Origin: Candidatus Azophilus lithoversatilis
GTDB taxonomy: Bacteria > Pseudomonadota > Gammaproteobacteria > Pseudomonadales > Azotimanducaceae
Assembly: GCA_028278675.1 (NCBI GenBank)
Contig: JAQAJJ010000008.1
Location: 1 to 64,000 of the forward strand
Direction of reading: 5' to 3'
Length of the DNA stretch: 64,000 nt
In this document: in pieces, positions 47,233 to 55,836 of the stretch
Position numbering within the stretch: position 1 is the stretch's first letter
Layout: each line of letters opens with the position of its first letter
The notes under the pieces: model-generated
The model's input: the letters and a program-made list of their open reading frames with translations, nothing else
What the model was told of the DNA's origin: nothing
Database searches by the model: none
Made by a program: the position numbers and the translations under genes

Positions 47233-48734
47233 ACCAATCCGCGCCCAACGACGCGGCGGCGGTCGAACTGCCGCCCGTTCAAGTGCCAAGCATCCGGCGG
47301 TCGAGCGCGCGAGTGCGCGTGGATGGCACCGAAATCGATCTGCACTACCGCGTGGCCGGTTCCGGTCCGCCGCTGTTCGCGCTGCACCCCTCCCCGCTTG
47401 ACTCCGCCTTCATGGCACCGCTCATGGGCAGGCTGGCGGACCGGGCCACCGTTATTGCGCCGGATACGCCAGGCTTCGGAGACTCAGATGCCTTGCCCGG
47501 CCCGATCGGCGACCTCAGCTCTTGCGTGCGGGCAATGGCAGCGCTGCGCAAGGCCTTGGGACTGGATCGGGCGGGGGTGTACGGCTCCGCCACCGGGGCG
47601 CAGATTGCGGTCGAGTGGGCCAAGGTGGAACCCAAAGCGCTTAGCGGCATCATGCTTGACAATGCCGCCGCCTTCGATGACGCCGAACGGCAGCGCATCA
47701 TGTCGGGTTATCTGCCTGACGTGACGCCGAGCGCCGAGGGCAGCCACTTGGCGCGCGCTTGGCTGGCAGCTCACGACGGGACAATGTTCTTTCCTTGGCA
47801 AACGCCTTCAACGGAGAACCGCATCGCCCGGGAGCTTGGGCCTGCGGCCGCCATGCAGGCGACCGCGCGCGGCTATTTGCGGGCGGGTCCCGGCTACGCG
47901 TCGATCTATCGCGCCGCCTTTCGCAACGAGCGGGTGGAGCGCTTGGCGTCGGTAGCCATACCGTTGGTGATACTGCGCTGGCAAGGCAGCATTCTGGCAC
48001 GCTGGACGGGGCGCCTCGACGCCCGGGCTTGGGGGGACAACGTGACCATGGCTCGTTGCGGGCCTTCGCTGGAAGACCGATGGACCTGCTTGGAACGGCA
48101 TCTGGAACGCATCCTGCCAAGGGAATCGGCGCGGGCCGCAAACCTGTGCCTGGACAGCGGACGCCTGTGCCATGTGGACTCAAGTTTCGGGCAAATTCGC
48201 TACCGGCGCCCTGCCGATGCACAGCCGACGCGCCTGCTGATACCACAACCCGGCGCTACAGGGACCTCATTGGCCAGCGGCGCTGGCCATCCCGCCTCGG
48301 TAGTGGTCGATCTGCCGGGACACGGGGGTTCGGCGCTGCCAGAGTCACTGTCGTTCGACCACTGTGTGGAGACAGTGCGCCGCGTGGCCGCCACCTTGGG
48401 CGCGACGATCCAGTCGGTCAGCGGCGCAGGGGCATCGGACGCTCTGGCGCGGGCGGTGGCGGCCACCGATTCAGAACTGGCCCACGCTGCGGCCGGTCCG
48501 GCGGACTTCCAGGGTGCGCCGCCGGATTTGACGCCGGAGCACTCCGGCGCTCACTTGTTTCGCGCTTGGCACTGGTTGCGGGAGCAGTTTCTGGCGCGCG
48601 ACGAGGCGCCCCCGGAACCCGTCCGCCTGACCAAAATGCTGATCGACCTGGTGGATGCCCGCGCCGCGCATCGTGCAGTGCAGGAAACGCTCGATGCCCA
48701 GTCGATGCCCAACCACCGCGCCGATGGGTCATAG
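47229..48734 (+). CDS. Tandem alpha/beta-hydrolase-fold protein with altered nucleophile elbow
   Basis: 501 residues from GTG at 47229. The first half is an alpha/beta hydrolase: FALHPSPLDSAFMAPL, VIAPDTPGFGDSDALPG, then VYGSATGAQIAVEWA. In this elbow (G-S-A-T-G) the nucleophile position is Ala, not Ser. The second half repeats the fold in weaker form: ASVVVDLPGHGGSALPE and VSGAGASDALARAVA, again without the standard G-x-S-x-G. It may be a non-hydrolytic family member or use another residue. Coupled to the FAD oxidase. Confidence 0.75.
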   Translation: MNQSAPNDAAAVELPPVQVPSIRRSSARVRVDGTEIDLHYRVAGSGPPLFALHPSPLDSAFMAPLMGRLADRATVIAPDTPGFGDSDALPGPIGDLSSCVRAMAALRKALGLDRAGVYGSATGAQIAVEWAKVEPKALSGIMLDNAAAFDDAERQRIMSGYLPDVTPSAEGSHLARAWLAAHDGTMFFPWQTPSTENRIARELGPAAAMQATARGYLRAGPGYASIYRAAFRNERVERLASVAIPLVILRWQGSILARWTGRLDARAWGDNVTMARCGPSLEDRWTCLERHLERILPRESARAANLCLDSGRLCHVDSSFGQIRYRRPADAQPTRLLIPQPGATGTSLASGAGHPASVVVDLPGHGGSALPESLSFDHCVETVRRVAATLGATIQSVSGAGASDALARAVAATDSELAHAAAGPADFQGAPPDLTPEHSGAHLFRAWHWLREQFLARDEAPPEPVRLTKMLIDLVDARAAHRAVQETLDAQSMPNHRADGS

Positions 48735-48863
48735 TGCGGCCGTTGGGAAACTTCCGATCAAGTCCTGCAAGCCCACCCGGGGCGGGGCGAGCGCCGACAA
48801 GAACGCTACTGGCGGGATCGGGTGCCGGAGTTTAGGATTGGCGGCGTCAGGCGGAGGACGATC

Positions 48864-49646
48864 ATGGAAGACTTTGGGCAGCTTTTCACGCCGATGGAAC
48901 TCGGCTCCCTGCGCGCGGACAGCCCGATCCCGCTGTATCACCAACTCCATCAATTCCTCAGACAGCGCATCCTGAGCGGCGAACTGGGTTTCGGCGCCAA
49001 ACTCCCCGGTGAAGCGCAACTCGCCGAAGGCTTTGGCGTCTCCCGAGTAACCGCCAAACGTGCCATGGATCTACTGGTGGCCAATGAACTCATCCAGCGC
49101 AAGCGCGGCCGCGGCAGCCATGTGGTGTTCCAAGCTCCGGCGTCCGACGTCGAAGCGCCGCTGGTCGGCATGCTGGAAAAGCTGGCGCAGATGTCTCGCA
49201 GCACCCAGGTGCGCGTGCTGCACATCGACCGGCGTTCGGCGCCCACGAAGCTGATCGAGGACCTAGAGATCCCAGCGGACGAACCTGTGCACTACGTGGT
49301 GCGGGTGCGCTTCCGGGAGGACCAAACGCCCTTCGCCTACTACGAGAGCTGGACTCGCGGGATCGAGCACGGCTACGACGCGCAGGCCATCGAACATCGG
49401 CTGCGGTTCGACATCATGGCCGAGAACGGCCACCAGATCGCCCGCATCGAGCAGCACTTGAGCGCCGCCGCGGCGGCGGCGCCGGTCGCGGAACAACTGC
49501 GCCTATTGCCCGGCGACCCTGTTCTGACGCTGGTGCGCTACTCCTTCGACACCCAGGGAGATCTTGTGGACCTGTTGCACTGCCAATACCACACCGGCCA
49601 CTTCCACTACCGCATGAACCTCAGCATGGAGGACTATACGCGCTAA
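48864..49646 (+). CDS. GntR-family regulator (HutC subfamily)
   Basis: 260 residues: N-terminal winged helix PLYHQLHQFLRQRILSGELGFGAKLPGE, SRVTAKRAMDLLVANELIQR, KRGRGSHV, then a UTRA ligand-binding domain (HYVVRVRFREDQTPFAYYESW...). GGAGG lies 6 bp before the ATG at 48864. It is the only local regulator within the 37-64 kb island and so the first candidate to bind the five palindromes, although none lies at its own promoter and HutC-type sites usually look different. The ligand is probably an island intermediate. Confidence 0.9.
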   Translation: MEDFGQLFTPMELGSLRADSPIPLYHQLHQFLRQRILSGELGFGAKLPGEAQLAEGFGVSRVTAKRAMDLLVANELIQRKRGRGSHVVFQAPASDVEAPLVGMLEKLAQMSRSTQVRVLHIDRRSAPTKLIEDLEIPADEPVHYVVRVRFREDQTPFAYYESWTRGIEHGYDAQAIEHRLRFDIMAENGHQIARIEQHLSAAAAAAPVAEQLRLLPGDPVLTLVRYSFDTQGDLVDLLHCQYHTGHFHYRMNLSMEDYTR

Positions 49647-49647
49647 C

Positions 49648-49722
49648 GAGGCAATGCCTCAGACTGACGCACGGCGCTGAGCGCAAGAGTTGACTCAGGA
49701 GACGAGCTCCGCCGACGATTAG
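49648..49722 (+). repeat. R1 dispersed repeat, copy F
   Basis: It starts directly after the GntR stop with the hairpin GAGGCAATGCCTC (49648-49660), then AGACTGACGCACGG and the core GAGCGCAAGAGTTGACTC. The 3' part is diverged. It fills the gap between the convergent GntR and nitrilase-like genes and may serve both transcript ends. Confidence 0.65.
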
Positions 49723-50759
49723 CGCAGGATGCCGCGTTCCAAAAGATTCGCGATCGCCTCGCTCTGGACCGACACGAAGTGGCTTGGCGATGGTGTGCGC
49801 ACCTGGCCGTCATCATCCAGCAAGCTGTTGGCCGGATACACTGGGTTGTCGCGGTACAGGTCGCCAAACAGCGCCAAGCGCTGCCGCGAGAAGAGGTTGA
49901 ACATGCCGGGCCGGCGGCGGTAGGCGCGCAAGGCGGCGAGACTGACTTCGCCGTTCGCCGCCATGGACTCTCCAGCAGCGGCCTCGACCAGCACCCGGCC
50001 CGCGTAATCGACGATCTGCGAGGCGCCGTCCACCGACGCGTTGGGCAGGTCGATGCCGCCCACTCCCGCGGTGTTGGCGGACACGACATAGACATGGTTC
50101 TCGTAGGCCCGAGCCCGCTTGGCCGCATTCTTCGGTGTCAGGGCCGGGCTGGCGACTTCCGAGGACGAGTGGCAGAGCACTTCAGCGCCTCTCAGCGCCA
50201 GCGCCCGGCTGATCTCAGGGAATAGAATCTCCTCGGAAGCGACCGCGGCGAGATTGCCTAGCGCCGTGTCGGCCACCGGAAAGAGACTGCGCTCGCCGTA
50301 GATGTCCAGGTAACGGTCGAGAACGTCGTAGGGGGTCGGCCCAAACTGCGAGATGAGGCGCCGGTAGCGGAGCACGACGTCGCCCGACTCATCGACGATG
50401 AAGCTGGTCTGGAAGTAAAGGTCGGGGAAGTGGCTGTCCGTCTCATAGAGGTTGCCCGCCAGGAACAGGCCGTTCGCCGAAGCGATGGCGCCGATGCGCT
50501 CGTACTCCGGCCCGTCAACGGCCACGCAGCCCCGGGCTCGCCAAGCTGCTGCGGTCTCGCCCATGGGGTAGCCGGTCAGGAAATATTCCGGCAGCACCAC
50601 GAGTCTGAGATGGGGGCCGATGAAGGCCTTGCTTGCCGCCACCTGGGCAGCGACGCGCTCCAAGGAGGCATTGATTTGCTGGCGGCACGAGGCCACATCG
50701 GCGCACTGGGCAGTGGCCTGCACCTTGATCTGCAGCGCAAGCGCACCGTAGCTGGTCAT
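49719..50759 (-). CDS. Nitrilase-superfamily protein lacking the catalytic Cys and Lys
   Basis: 346 residues of the carbon-nitrogen hydrolase fold. The catalytic Glu is present in LVVLPEYFLTGYP. At the Lys position the sequence reads RYRRL (Arg). At the Cys position, where relatives read ICYD-xx-FPE, it reads VASEEILFPE, so Cys is replaced by Ser. The rest (RALALRGAEVLCHSSSEV, ARAYENHVYVVSAN) fits the fold well. It may be a Ser-variant amidase or a non-catalytic protein. It lies downstream of the HMG-CoA-lyase-like gene on the same strand. Confidence 0.8.
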   Translation of the reverse strand: MTSYGALALQIKVQATAQCADVASCRQQINASLERVAAQVAASKAFIGPHLRLVVLPEYFLTGYPMGETAAAWRARGCVAVDGPEYERIGAIASANGLFLAGNLYETDSHFPDLYFQTSFIVDESGDVVLRYRRLISQFGPTPYDVLDRYLDIYGERSLFPVADTALGNLAAVASEEILFPEISRALALRGAEVLCHSSSEVASPALTPKNAAKRARAYENHVYVVSANTAGVGGIDLPNASVDGASQIVDYAGRVLVEAAAGESMAANGEVSLAALRAYRRRPGMFNLFSRQRLALFGDLYRDNPVYPANSLLDDDGQVRTPSPSHFVSVQSEAIANLLERGILR

Positions 50760-50835
50760 CGCAGCCCTCCTAGGTCAGCGTCCGCGCGCCAGTCTACGCC
50801 AGCGCGGCTTGGTTTGCCGCGATCCGCCGCGCCAG

Positions 50836-51804
50836 TCACGGTTCCGGGCCGTCCGCGTAGGCAAATCCCTTGGGCAGGCCGGCCTCGGCGACGAAGCCGT
50901 ACAGGGTCTCGCCGGGAAGCACCGCCTGCACCTGCGCCCGCACCGCGAGGAGCCGGTCGATGTCGATGCCCGTGCGCAGTCCCATCGCCTCGAGCAGGAA
51001 CACGAGGTCTTCGGTGACGATATTGCCGCTCGCGCCCGGCGCAAAGGGGCAGCCGCCGAGACCGCCCAGGGAGCTGTCGATCGTGGTGATCCCCACTTCA
51101 AGGGCGGCCATGACATTGGCGAGCCCCTGACCCCGGGTGTTGTGCAGGTGGATGCCGGTCAGCCGTTCGCGCCCCACCGCAGCCCGAATGCGCGTCGTCA
51201 AGCGTCGGACCTGGTTCGGGTTGCCATACCCCGTGGTATCGGAGAGCCCGACCTCATCAACGCCGAGGGCGATGGCCCGCTCCGCCATCGCGACGACGCG
51301 ATCCTCAGGCACAGGCCCTTCCAAGGTGCAGCCAAACGCGGTGGACAGCGAGACTTCGAGGGAAGGACGCGCCGCCGCCGGTTGCGCCAAGACCGCCGCC
51401 ACGACCGCGGCAACCTCGTCGAACATCTGCGCGTGCGACTTCCTCACGTTGGCTAGGCTGTGGGTTTCACTGACCGACAGCGGCATTGAAATGTGGTGCG
51501 CACCGTCCGCAAGCGCGGCCTGCGCGCCGCGCAGGTTCGGCACTAGGACCGCGACGCTCAATCCCGGCAGGGTCCTGGCGAAACGGACCAGTTCAGCGGT
51601 GTCAGCAAGTTGCGGCAACAGGCGGGACGGCACGAAGGAACCCACCTCGATCTCCGGCACCCCGGCCGCCGCCTCGGCGGCGATCCAAGCCTTCTTGGCT
51701 TCAGTGGACATGATCGAGGCTATGTTCTGCAGGCCGTCGCGCGGTCCGACCTCGCTTACGGTCACGTCCACGGCCGCACGAACGCAACCTCTTTCCGCCG
51801 CCAT
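50836..51804 (-). CDS. Hydroxymethylglutaryl-CoA lyase-like enzyme
   Basis: 322 residues, TIM-barrel of the HMGL family that cleaves a branched hydroxyacyl-CoA to acetyl-CoA and a ketoacid. It begins VTVSEVGPRDGLQN (metal and catalytic residues), has SFVPSRLLPQLAD, GLSDTTGYGNP, GIHLHNTRGQGLAN with the metal-binding histidines, and the catalytic-loop Cys in GGLGGCPFAPGASGN. All key residues are present. It starts 21 bp from operator 3 and is divergent to the CoA transferase, suggesting CoA-ester chemistry in one pathway. Confidence 0.88.
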   Translation of the reverse strand: MAAERGCVRAAVDVTVSEVGPRDGLQNIASIMSTEAKKAWIAAEAAAGVPEIEVGSFVPSRLLPQLADTAELVRFARTLPGLSVAVLVPNLRGAQAALADGAHHISMPLSVSETHSLANVRKSHAQMFDEVAAVVAAVLAQPAAARPSLEVSLSTAFGCTLEGPVPEDRVVAMAERAIALGVDEVGLSDTTGYGNPNQVRRLTTRIRAAVGRERLTGIHLHNTRGQGLANVMAALEVGITTIDSSLGGLGGCPFAPGASGNIVTEDLVFLLEAMGLRTGIDIDRLLAVRAQVQAVLPGETLYGFVAEAGLPKGFAYADGPEP

Positions 51805-51825
51805 TCCGAATCCTCGTTTCCTAAA

Positions 51826-51851
51826 TGACCTAATGATATATCATAGAGACA
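51826..51851. promoter_or_regulatory. Operator 3: between HMG-CoA-lyase-like and CoA-transferase genes
   Basis: Left half TGACCTAATGATA (51826-51838), right half TATCATAGAGACA (51839-51851). The halves are complementary at 10 of 13 positions. It lies in the 50-bp divergent gap, 3 bp before the first possible start of the CoA transferase. Confidence 0.7.
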
Positions 51852-51854
51852 ATT

Positions 51855-53138
51855 TTGCGGCAGACGAGCCCTTCCGTGACAGCGACCGCTTCCCTCACCA
51901 CCGGTCAGCCGGCCAGTGATCCACAGGACCCGGAAAAACGGCCCGAGGAACAAGCACGGCCCCTCGACGGGCTGCGCGTCGTCGAGTTCTCGCACATGGT
52001 GATGGGGCCCGCGACCGGGGTGATTCTCGCGGACCTCGGCGCCGATGTGCTCAAGGTCGAACCGCCCGGCGGCGACAACACCCGACGGCTCAAGGCTTCG
52101 GGAGGCGGCTATTTCGCCATGTACAACCGCAACAAGCGCAGTCTGTGCGCCGATCTAAGGAATCCGAGGGCGAAAGCGTTGGTGCACGCAATACTGGCCG
52201 ACGCCGATGTCCTGCTCGAGAACTTCCGCCCCGGCGCAATGGACAAGCTCGGTTTCGGTTACGAGGCGCTCAGCGCGGCCAACCCTCGCCTCGTATATTG
52301 CAGCCTCAAGGGCTTCCTGCCGGGCCCCTACGGCGAGCGAGTGGCCCTCGACGAAGTCACGCAGATGATGGGCGGGCTCGCCTACATGACCGGCCTGCCC
52401 GGCAAGCCAATGCGCGCCGGTTCATCCATCGTGGACATAACCGGGGGCATGTTCGGCGCCATCGCCGTGCTGGCCGCGTTGCAGGAGCGCGGCCGCACCG
52501 GTTGCGGCCAACGCGTCACCAGCGCACTGTTCGAGACCACGGCGTTCATCGTCGGCCAGCATATGGCCCAGCATGCCGTCCTCGGGGAGGAACCCCAGCC
52601 CATGTCGGTCCGGCGCTCCGCGTGGGGGGTCTATGACCTGTTCGACTGCGCCGACGGACAGCTCTTCGTGGCGGTGGTGAGCGATACCCAATGGCGGCAG
52701 TTCTGTGCCGATTTCGGCCTCGACGATCTGGCCACCGATGCGACGCTTGCCGAAAACGCCGGCAGGGTCAAACAGCGCGAGCGCTTCATGCCTGCCTTGC
52801 GCCAACTGTTTGCGGGCCTGGACCGACGCAAGGCCGCAGCCAAGCTGGCGCGCGCCGGCCTGCCTTTCGCAGAGATCAACAAGCCGTCCGACCTGTTCGA
52901 AGACCCGCACCTGGCTCTTGCGGGGCTGGTGGACGTCCGCCTCGCCGACGGCGCGCGCAAAGGCGCCCAGGCGCGCTTGCCGAAGCTCCCCGTGGAGATG
53001 GACGGACGCCGGTTCGAACTGCGCCGCCACCTGCCGCGCATTGGCGAGCACACCCGGGAGGCGGCGCTGGACAGCGGCCGCAGCGAAGACGAAATCGAAG
53101 CACTGATCGCTGCCGGCGTCCTTTTCGAGAGCCAGTGA
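51855..53138 (+). CDS. CaiB/BaiF (class III) CoA transferase
   Basis: About 420-427 residues. Family motifs: PLDGLRVVEFSHMVMGPATGVILADLGADVLKVE, NRNKRSL, LLENFRPGAMDKLGFGYE and the catalytic-Asp region SSIVDITGGMFGAIAVLAAL. It moves CoA between an acyl-CoA and a free acid, so it probably activates the island's substrate acid. Start is TTG 51855 or GTG 51876; neither has a clear ribosome site, and the first 35 residues are not conserved-looking. First gene of a plus-strand operon running to the MFS gene. Confidence 0.9.
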   Translation: MRQTSPSVTATASLTTGQPASDPQDPEKRPEEQARPLDGLRVVEFSHMVMGPATGVILADLGADVLKVEPPGGDNTRRLKASGGGYFAMYNRNKRSLCADLRNPRAKALVHAILADADVLLENFRPGAMDKLGFGYEALSAANPRLVYCSLKGFLPGPYGERVALDEVTQMMGGLAYMTGLPGKPMRAGSSIVDITGGMFGAIAVLAALQERGRTGCGQRVTSALFETTAFIVGQHMAQHAVLGEEPQPMSVRRSAWGVYDLFDCADGQLFVAVVSDTQWRQFCADFGLDDLATDATLAENAGRVKQRERFMPALRQLFAGLDRRKAAAKLARAGLPFAEINKPSDLFEDPHLALAGLVDVRLADGARKGAQARLPKLPVEMDGRRFELRRHLPRIGEHTREAALDSGRSEDEIEALIAAGVLFESQ

Positions 53139-53166
53139 GCGAGGACGGGAGAACCTGGAGGGGACG

Positions 53167-53463
53167 ATGGCCGCCTATCTCATAGTGACCGCCCAGATTC
53201 GGGACCGCGCTCGCTTTCTGGCCGACTATGCGCCAGCCGCGGCCGCACTCACGGAGCGGTTCGGCGGGCAATACCTGCTGCGCGCCCCCGGTGCCGAGGT
53301 GCTTGAAGGCGACCACCCGGGCGGTTCGGTGGTCGTCTCCAAGTGGCCTGACAAGGCCAGCGCCCTGGCTTTCTGGCAATCTGCGGAGTACGCCGAGGCC
53401 AGGCGACTGCGGGAGGGCGTCGCCGACTGTCAGGTGGTGGTTGTCGAGGAGCCGCCGGCATGA
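53167..53463 (+). CDS. DUF1330 family protein
   Basis: 98-residue ferredoxin-like-fold protein: AAYLIVTAQIRDRARFLADYAP, GGQYLLRAPGAEVLEGD, VVVSKWPDKASALAFWQSAEY. This is the DUF1330 pattern, a small dimeric fold related to ABM/YCII domains; function unknown. GGAGG precedes the ATG. It overlaps the next gene by 4 bp. Confidence 0.85.
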   Translation: MAAYLIVTAQIRDRARFLADYAPAAAALTERFGGQYLLRAPGAEVLEGDHPGGSVVVSKWPDKASALAFWQSAEYAEARRLREGVADCQVVVVEEPPA

Positions 53464-54035
53464 GCGGCTTGCCGCCGGAAGCGCCCGCGCTGATCAAGCG
53501 AACGACCCTGATCGTGCGCGACACGGCAGTAAGCCGACGCTGGTACGAGCAAGTGCTGGGCATGCGGGTTTGGCTGGATACCGAGTTTGTGCTGAGCGGC
53601 GAGGGACTGGCCGCGGGCGCCAAGGGGGACCGCACCCATTTGGTCATCATGCGCGGCGAGCACGATAGGATCGGCATGATCGGCCTGCTGCAATGGCTCG
53701 ATCCGCCTTGGCCCGCACCGCCGGTTCCCACCGAGGTCGCCTACGGCGTACCCGTGTTTGTGGTCGAGTGCGCCAACGCCGAGCAGGTGGCCGCAAAGGC
53801 CACGCAACTCGGAACCCGCGTCCACTGTCCGCCGCGGGTCTGGTCCACCCGGGGCGCGCGGGGGGAGCTGCGCCACTTCATCGGCACATCGGTGTTCGAC
53901 CCGGACGGCCACTTCTACGAATGCAACCAGGTTACCGCCATCGAAGACCCCAGCCCGCCCCAAAACGACGCGCCGCCGGTGCCGGAGGAACAACCAACCC
54001 AGCGCGCGGCAGTCTCCACTTATTCCGCAAAATAG
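53460..54035 (+). CDS. VOC-family (glyoxalase/dioxygenase-fold) protein 1
   Basis: 191 residues with IKRTTLIVRDTAVSRRWYEQVLGMRV at the N-terminus and a second half ending TSVFDPDGHFYECNQV, where the final Glu is a common VOC metal ligand. A pair of VOC modules is present. Overlaps DUF1330 by 4 bp and is followed 14 bp later by a second VOC gene. It may isomerise or cleave an island intermediate. Confidence 0.8.
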   Translation: MSGLPPEAPALIKRTTLIVRDTAVSRRWYEQVLGMRVWLDTEFVLSGEGLAAGAKGDRTHLVIMRGEHDRIGMIGLLQWLDPPWPAPPVPTEVAYGVPVFVVECANAEQVAAKATQLGTRVHCPPRVWSTRGARGELRHFIGTSVFDPDGHFYECNQVTAIEDPSPPQNDAPPVPEEQPTQRAAVSTYSAK

Positions 54036-54049
54036 CCGGAGGATTCCCC

Positions 54050-54490
54050 ATGACATTGCGATTTCAGCGCGCCAATTTCCTTGTGTCGAGCATCGAGCGG
54101 GCGCTGCCGTTCTACCAGGATGTACTCGGCTTCAGCTTGGCGTTCGTCAAGGAGCCGAGGGAAACCAGCTATTCGCATCAGGTTTTCGGACTGGACACCG
54201 ACCGGCCGATCGGATTCGCGACGCTGAGCGCGCCGACCCAGGAACGCGTAATGGCGCTGACCGAAGTTCCAGGATTGGCCGCCCAGAAAGCGCCGCGGCG
54301 AAGCACCATCGTCATTGAGGTGGAGGATGTCGATGGCGTGATCGCCCGCGCCAAGACGCACGGCTTTAAAGTGTTTCCCGAAGAGCGCCTGCTGACGCAC
54401 GATGGCCGGGTCGGCCGGGAAGTGGGCCTGCTCGACGGCGACGGCAACCTGACGGTCATTTACCACATCGACCAGCCAGCTCCCCGATGA
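54050..54490 (+). CDS. VOC-family protein 2
   Basis: 146 residues: FQRANFLVSSIERALPFYQDVLGF, a middle SHQVFGLDTDRPIGFATLSAP, and a C-terminal EVGLLDGDGNLTVIYHID. Single glyoxalase-type protein made of two short modules. CCGGAGG lies 7 bp before the ATG. Overlaps the MFS gene by 4 bp. Confidence 0.8.
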   Translation: MTLRFQRANFLVSSIERALPFYQDVLGFSLAFVKEPRETSYSHQVFGLDTDRPIGFATLSAPTQERVMALTEVPGLAAQKAPRRSTIVIEVEDVDGVIARAKTHGFKVFPEERLLTHDGRVGREVGLLDGDGNLTVIYHIDQPAPR

Positions 54491-55836
54491 GCGTGGCCGT
54501 GGAAACCGGCGATGCCCTGCCCGCGGCTGGAGCCGCTGCGGTGGAATATCCGAGTGCGGGGCGAGCCTGGTACATGGTTTGCCTGCTGACCATTGCCTAT
54601 GTCGTGTCCTTCGTGGACCGCAGCATCCTGGGCTTGCTGATCGACCCCATCAAGGCCGACCTTGGGCTCTCGGACTTCGAGATCGGCCTGCTTCTGGGGC
54701 CGGCGTTCGCCATCTTCTACGCCACCATGGGACTGCCCCTCGGCTATCTAGCGGACCGCGGCCGCCGCACTTGGATCGTGGCCGCCGGCATCACGCTGTG
54801 GTCCGCCGCCACCGCCCTGTCCGGACTGGCGCGCAACTTTGGGCAACTGTTCATCGCCAGAATGGCGGTCGGCGTTGGGGAAGCCACCTTGAGTCCCTGC
54901 GCGATGTCCCTGATTTCGGATTCCTATCCCGAGAAACGACGCGGCAAGCCGATCGCGTTCTACTCCAGCGCCATCTCCCTGGGCAGCGGACTGGCGGCCC
55001 TGCTCGGCGCGGCCGTGCTCGCCTGGGTGGGGACGGACAACAAAGTGGATTGGCCCTTGGTCGGACCCCTGGCCGGCTGGCAGACGGCATTTCTGATCGT
55101 CGGACTGCCCGGTGTGGTGCTTGGAGCGCTATTCCTTCTTGTGCGCGAGCCGCGGCGCATCGGCGTCGGCGCCAGCGGCCACCTGGGACACATGTTCATC
55201 CACATCGGACGCCATGGCGCGGTCTTCGCCTGCTTCCTGTCGGTCTTCTGCGTCATGACCACGATTGCCTACAGTCATGGCTGGCTGGCGGTCACTTTCG
55301 CCCGCACCTATGGTTGGCCGGTCGAGGACTATGCCTTGGCCAACGGCATTGCGCTGCTGCTGGTCGGCCCGATTTCGGTCAACCTCGCCGGCGCGCTGTC
55401 CGACCGCTTCACCAGCCGCGGCCACCGGGACGCTCCGATGCGCATCGCCCTCGGCGGGTTGGCCGTCGCGGTGCCGACCTGCGTTATCGGTCCGCTGTTG
55501 GACAACGCCTGGACTGCGTTCGGCCTGCTGACGCTGGGCAACGCGGGGATGGCATTCATCACCGCCACCTCCGTCACCGCCCTGCTGCCGATCACGCCAG
55601 CAAGGATCCGCGCCCAAGTGGTCGCCTTCTACTACATGGCGATCAGCTTGGCGGGGCTAATTCTTGGCCCCACCTTGGTGGGCGCCCTGAACGATCTGGT
55701 TTTCGGCGCGCAAGGGGTCCGCTACAGCGTGGCGCTGCTGCCGCTGGTGTTCGGCGGACCCGTCCTCGCCCTGGCACCGATCACCCTGCGGCTCTACCGC
55801 CGCGCGTTGGAACAGGACATTGGGGAGTCGGGTTAG
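54487..55836 (+). CDS. MFS transporter, spinster-like
   Basis: 449 residues, twelve predicted membrane helices. First helix WYMVCLLTIAYVVSFVDRSI, then the MFS signature GLPLGYLADRGRRTWIVAAG, GVGEATLSPCAMSLISD and a symmetric second half. The SFVDR-ILGLL-PIK-DLG-SD-EIGLL wording is typical of spinster-like carriers common in catabolic clusters. Probably the inner-membrane importer of the substrate or an exporter of a by-product. Last gene of the CaiB operon; convergent with leuD by 4 bp. Confidence 0.9.
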   Translation: MSVAVETGDALPAAGAAAVEYPSAGRAWYMVCLLTIAYVVSFVDRSILGLLIDPIKADLGLSDFEIGLLLGPAFAIFYATMGLPLGYLADRGRRTWIVAAGITLWSAATALSGLARNFGQLFIARMAVGVGEATLSPCAMSLISDSYPEKRRGKPIAFYSSAISLGSGLAALLGAAVLAWVGTDNKVDWPLVGPLAGWQTAFLIVGLPGVVLGALFLLVREPRRIGVGASGHLGHMFIHIGRHGAVFACFLSVFCVMTTIAYSHGWLAVTFARTYGWPVEDYALANGIALLLVGPISVNLAGALSDRFTSRGHRDAPMRIALGGLAVAVPTCVIGPLLDNAWTAFGLLTLGNAGMAFITATSVTALLPITPARIRAQVVAFYYMAISLAGLILGPTLVGALNDLVFGAQGVRYSVALLPLVFGGPVLALAPITLRLYRRALEQDIGESG

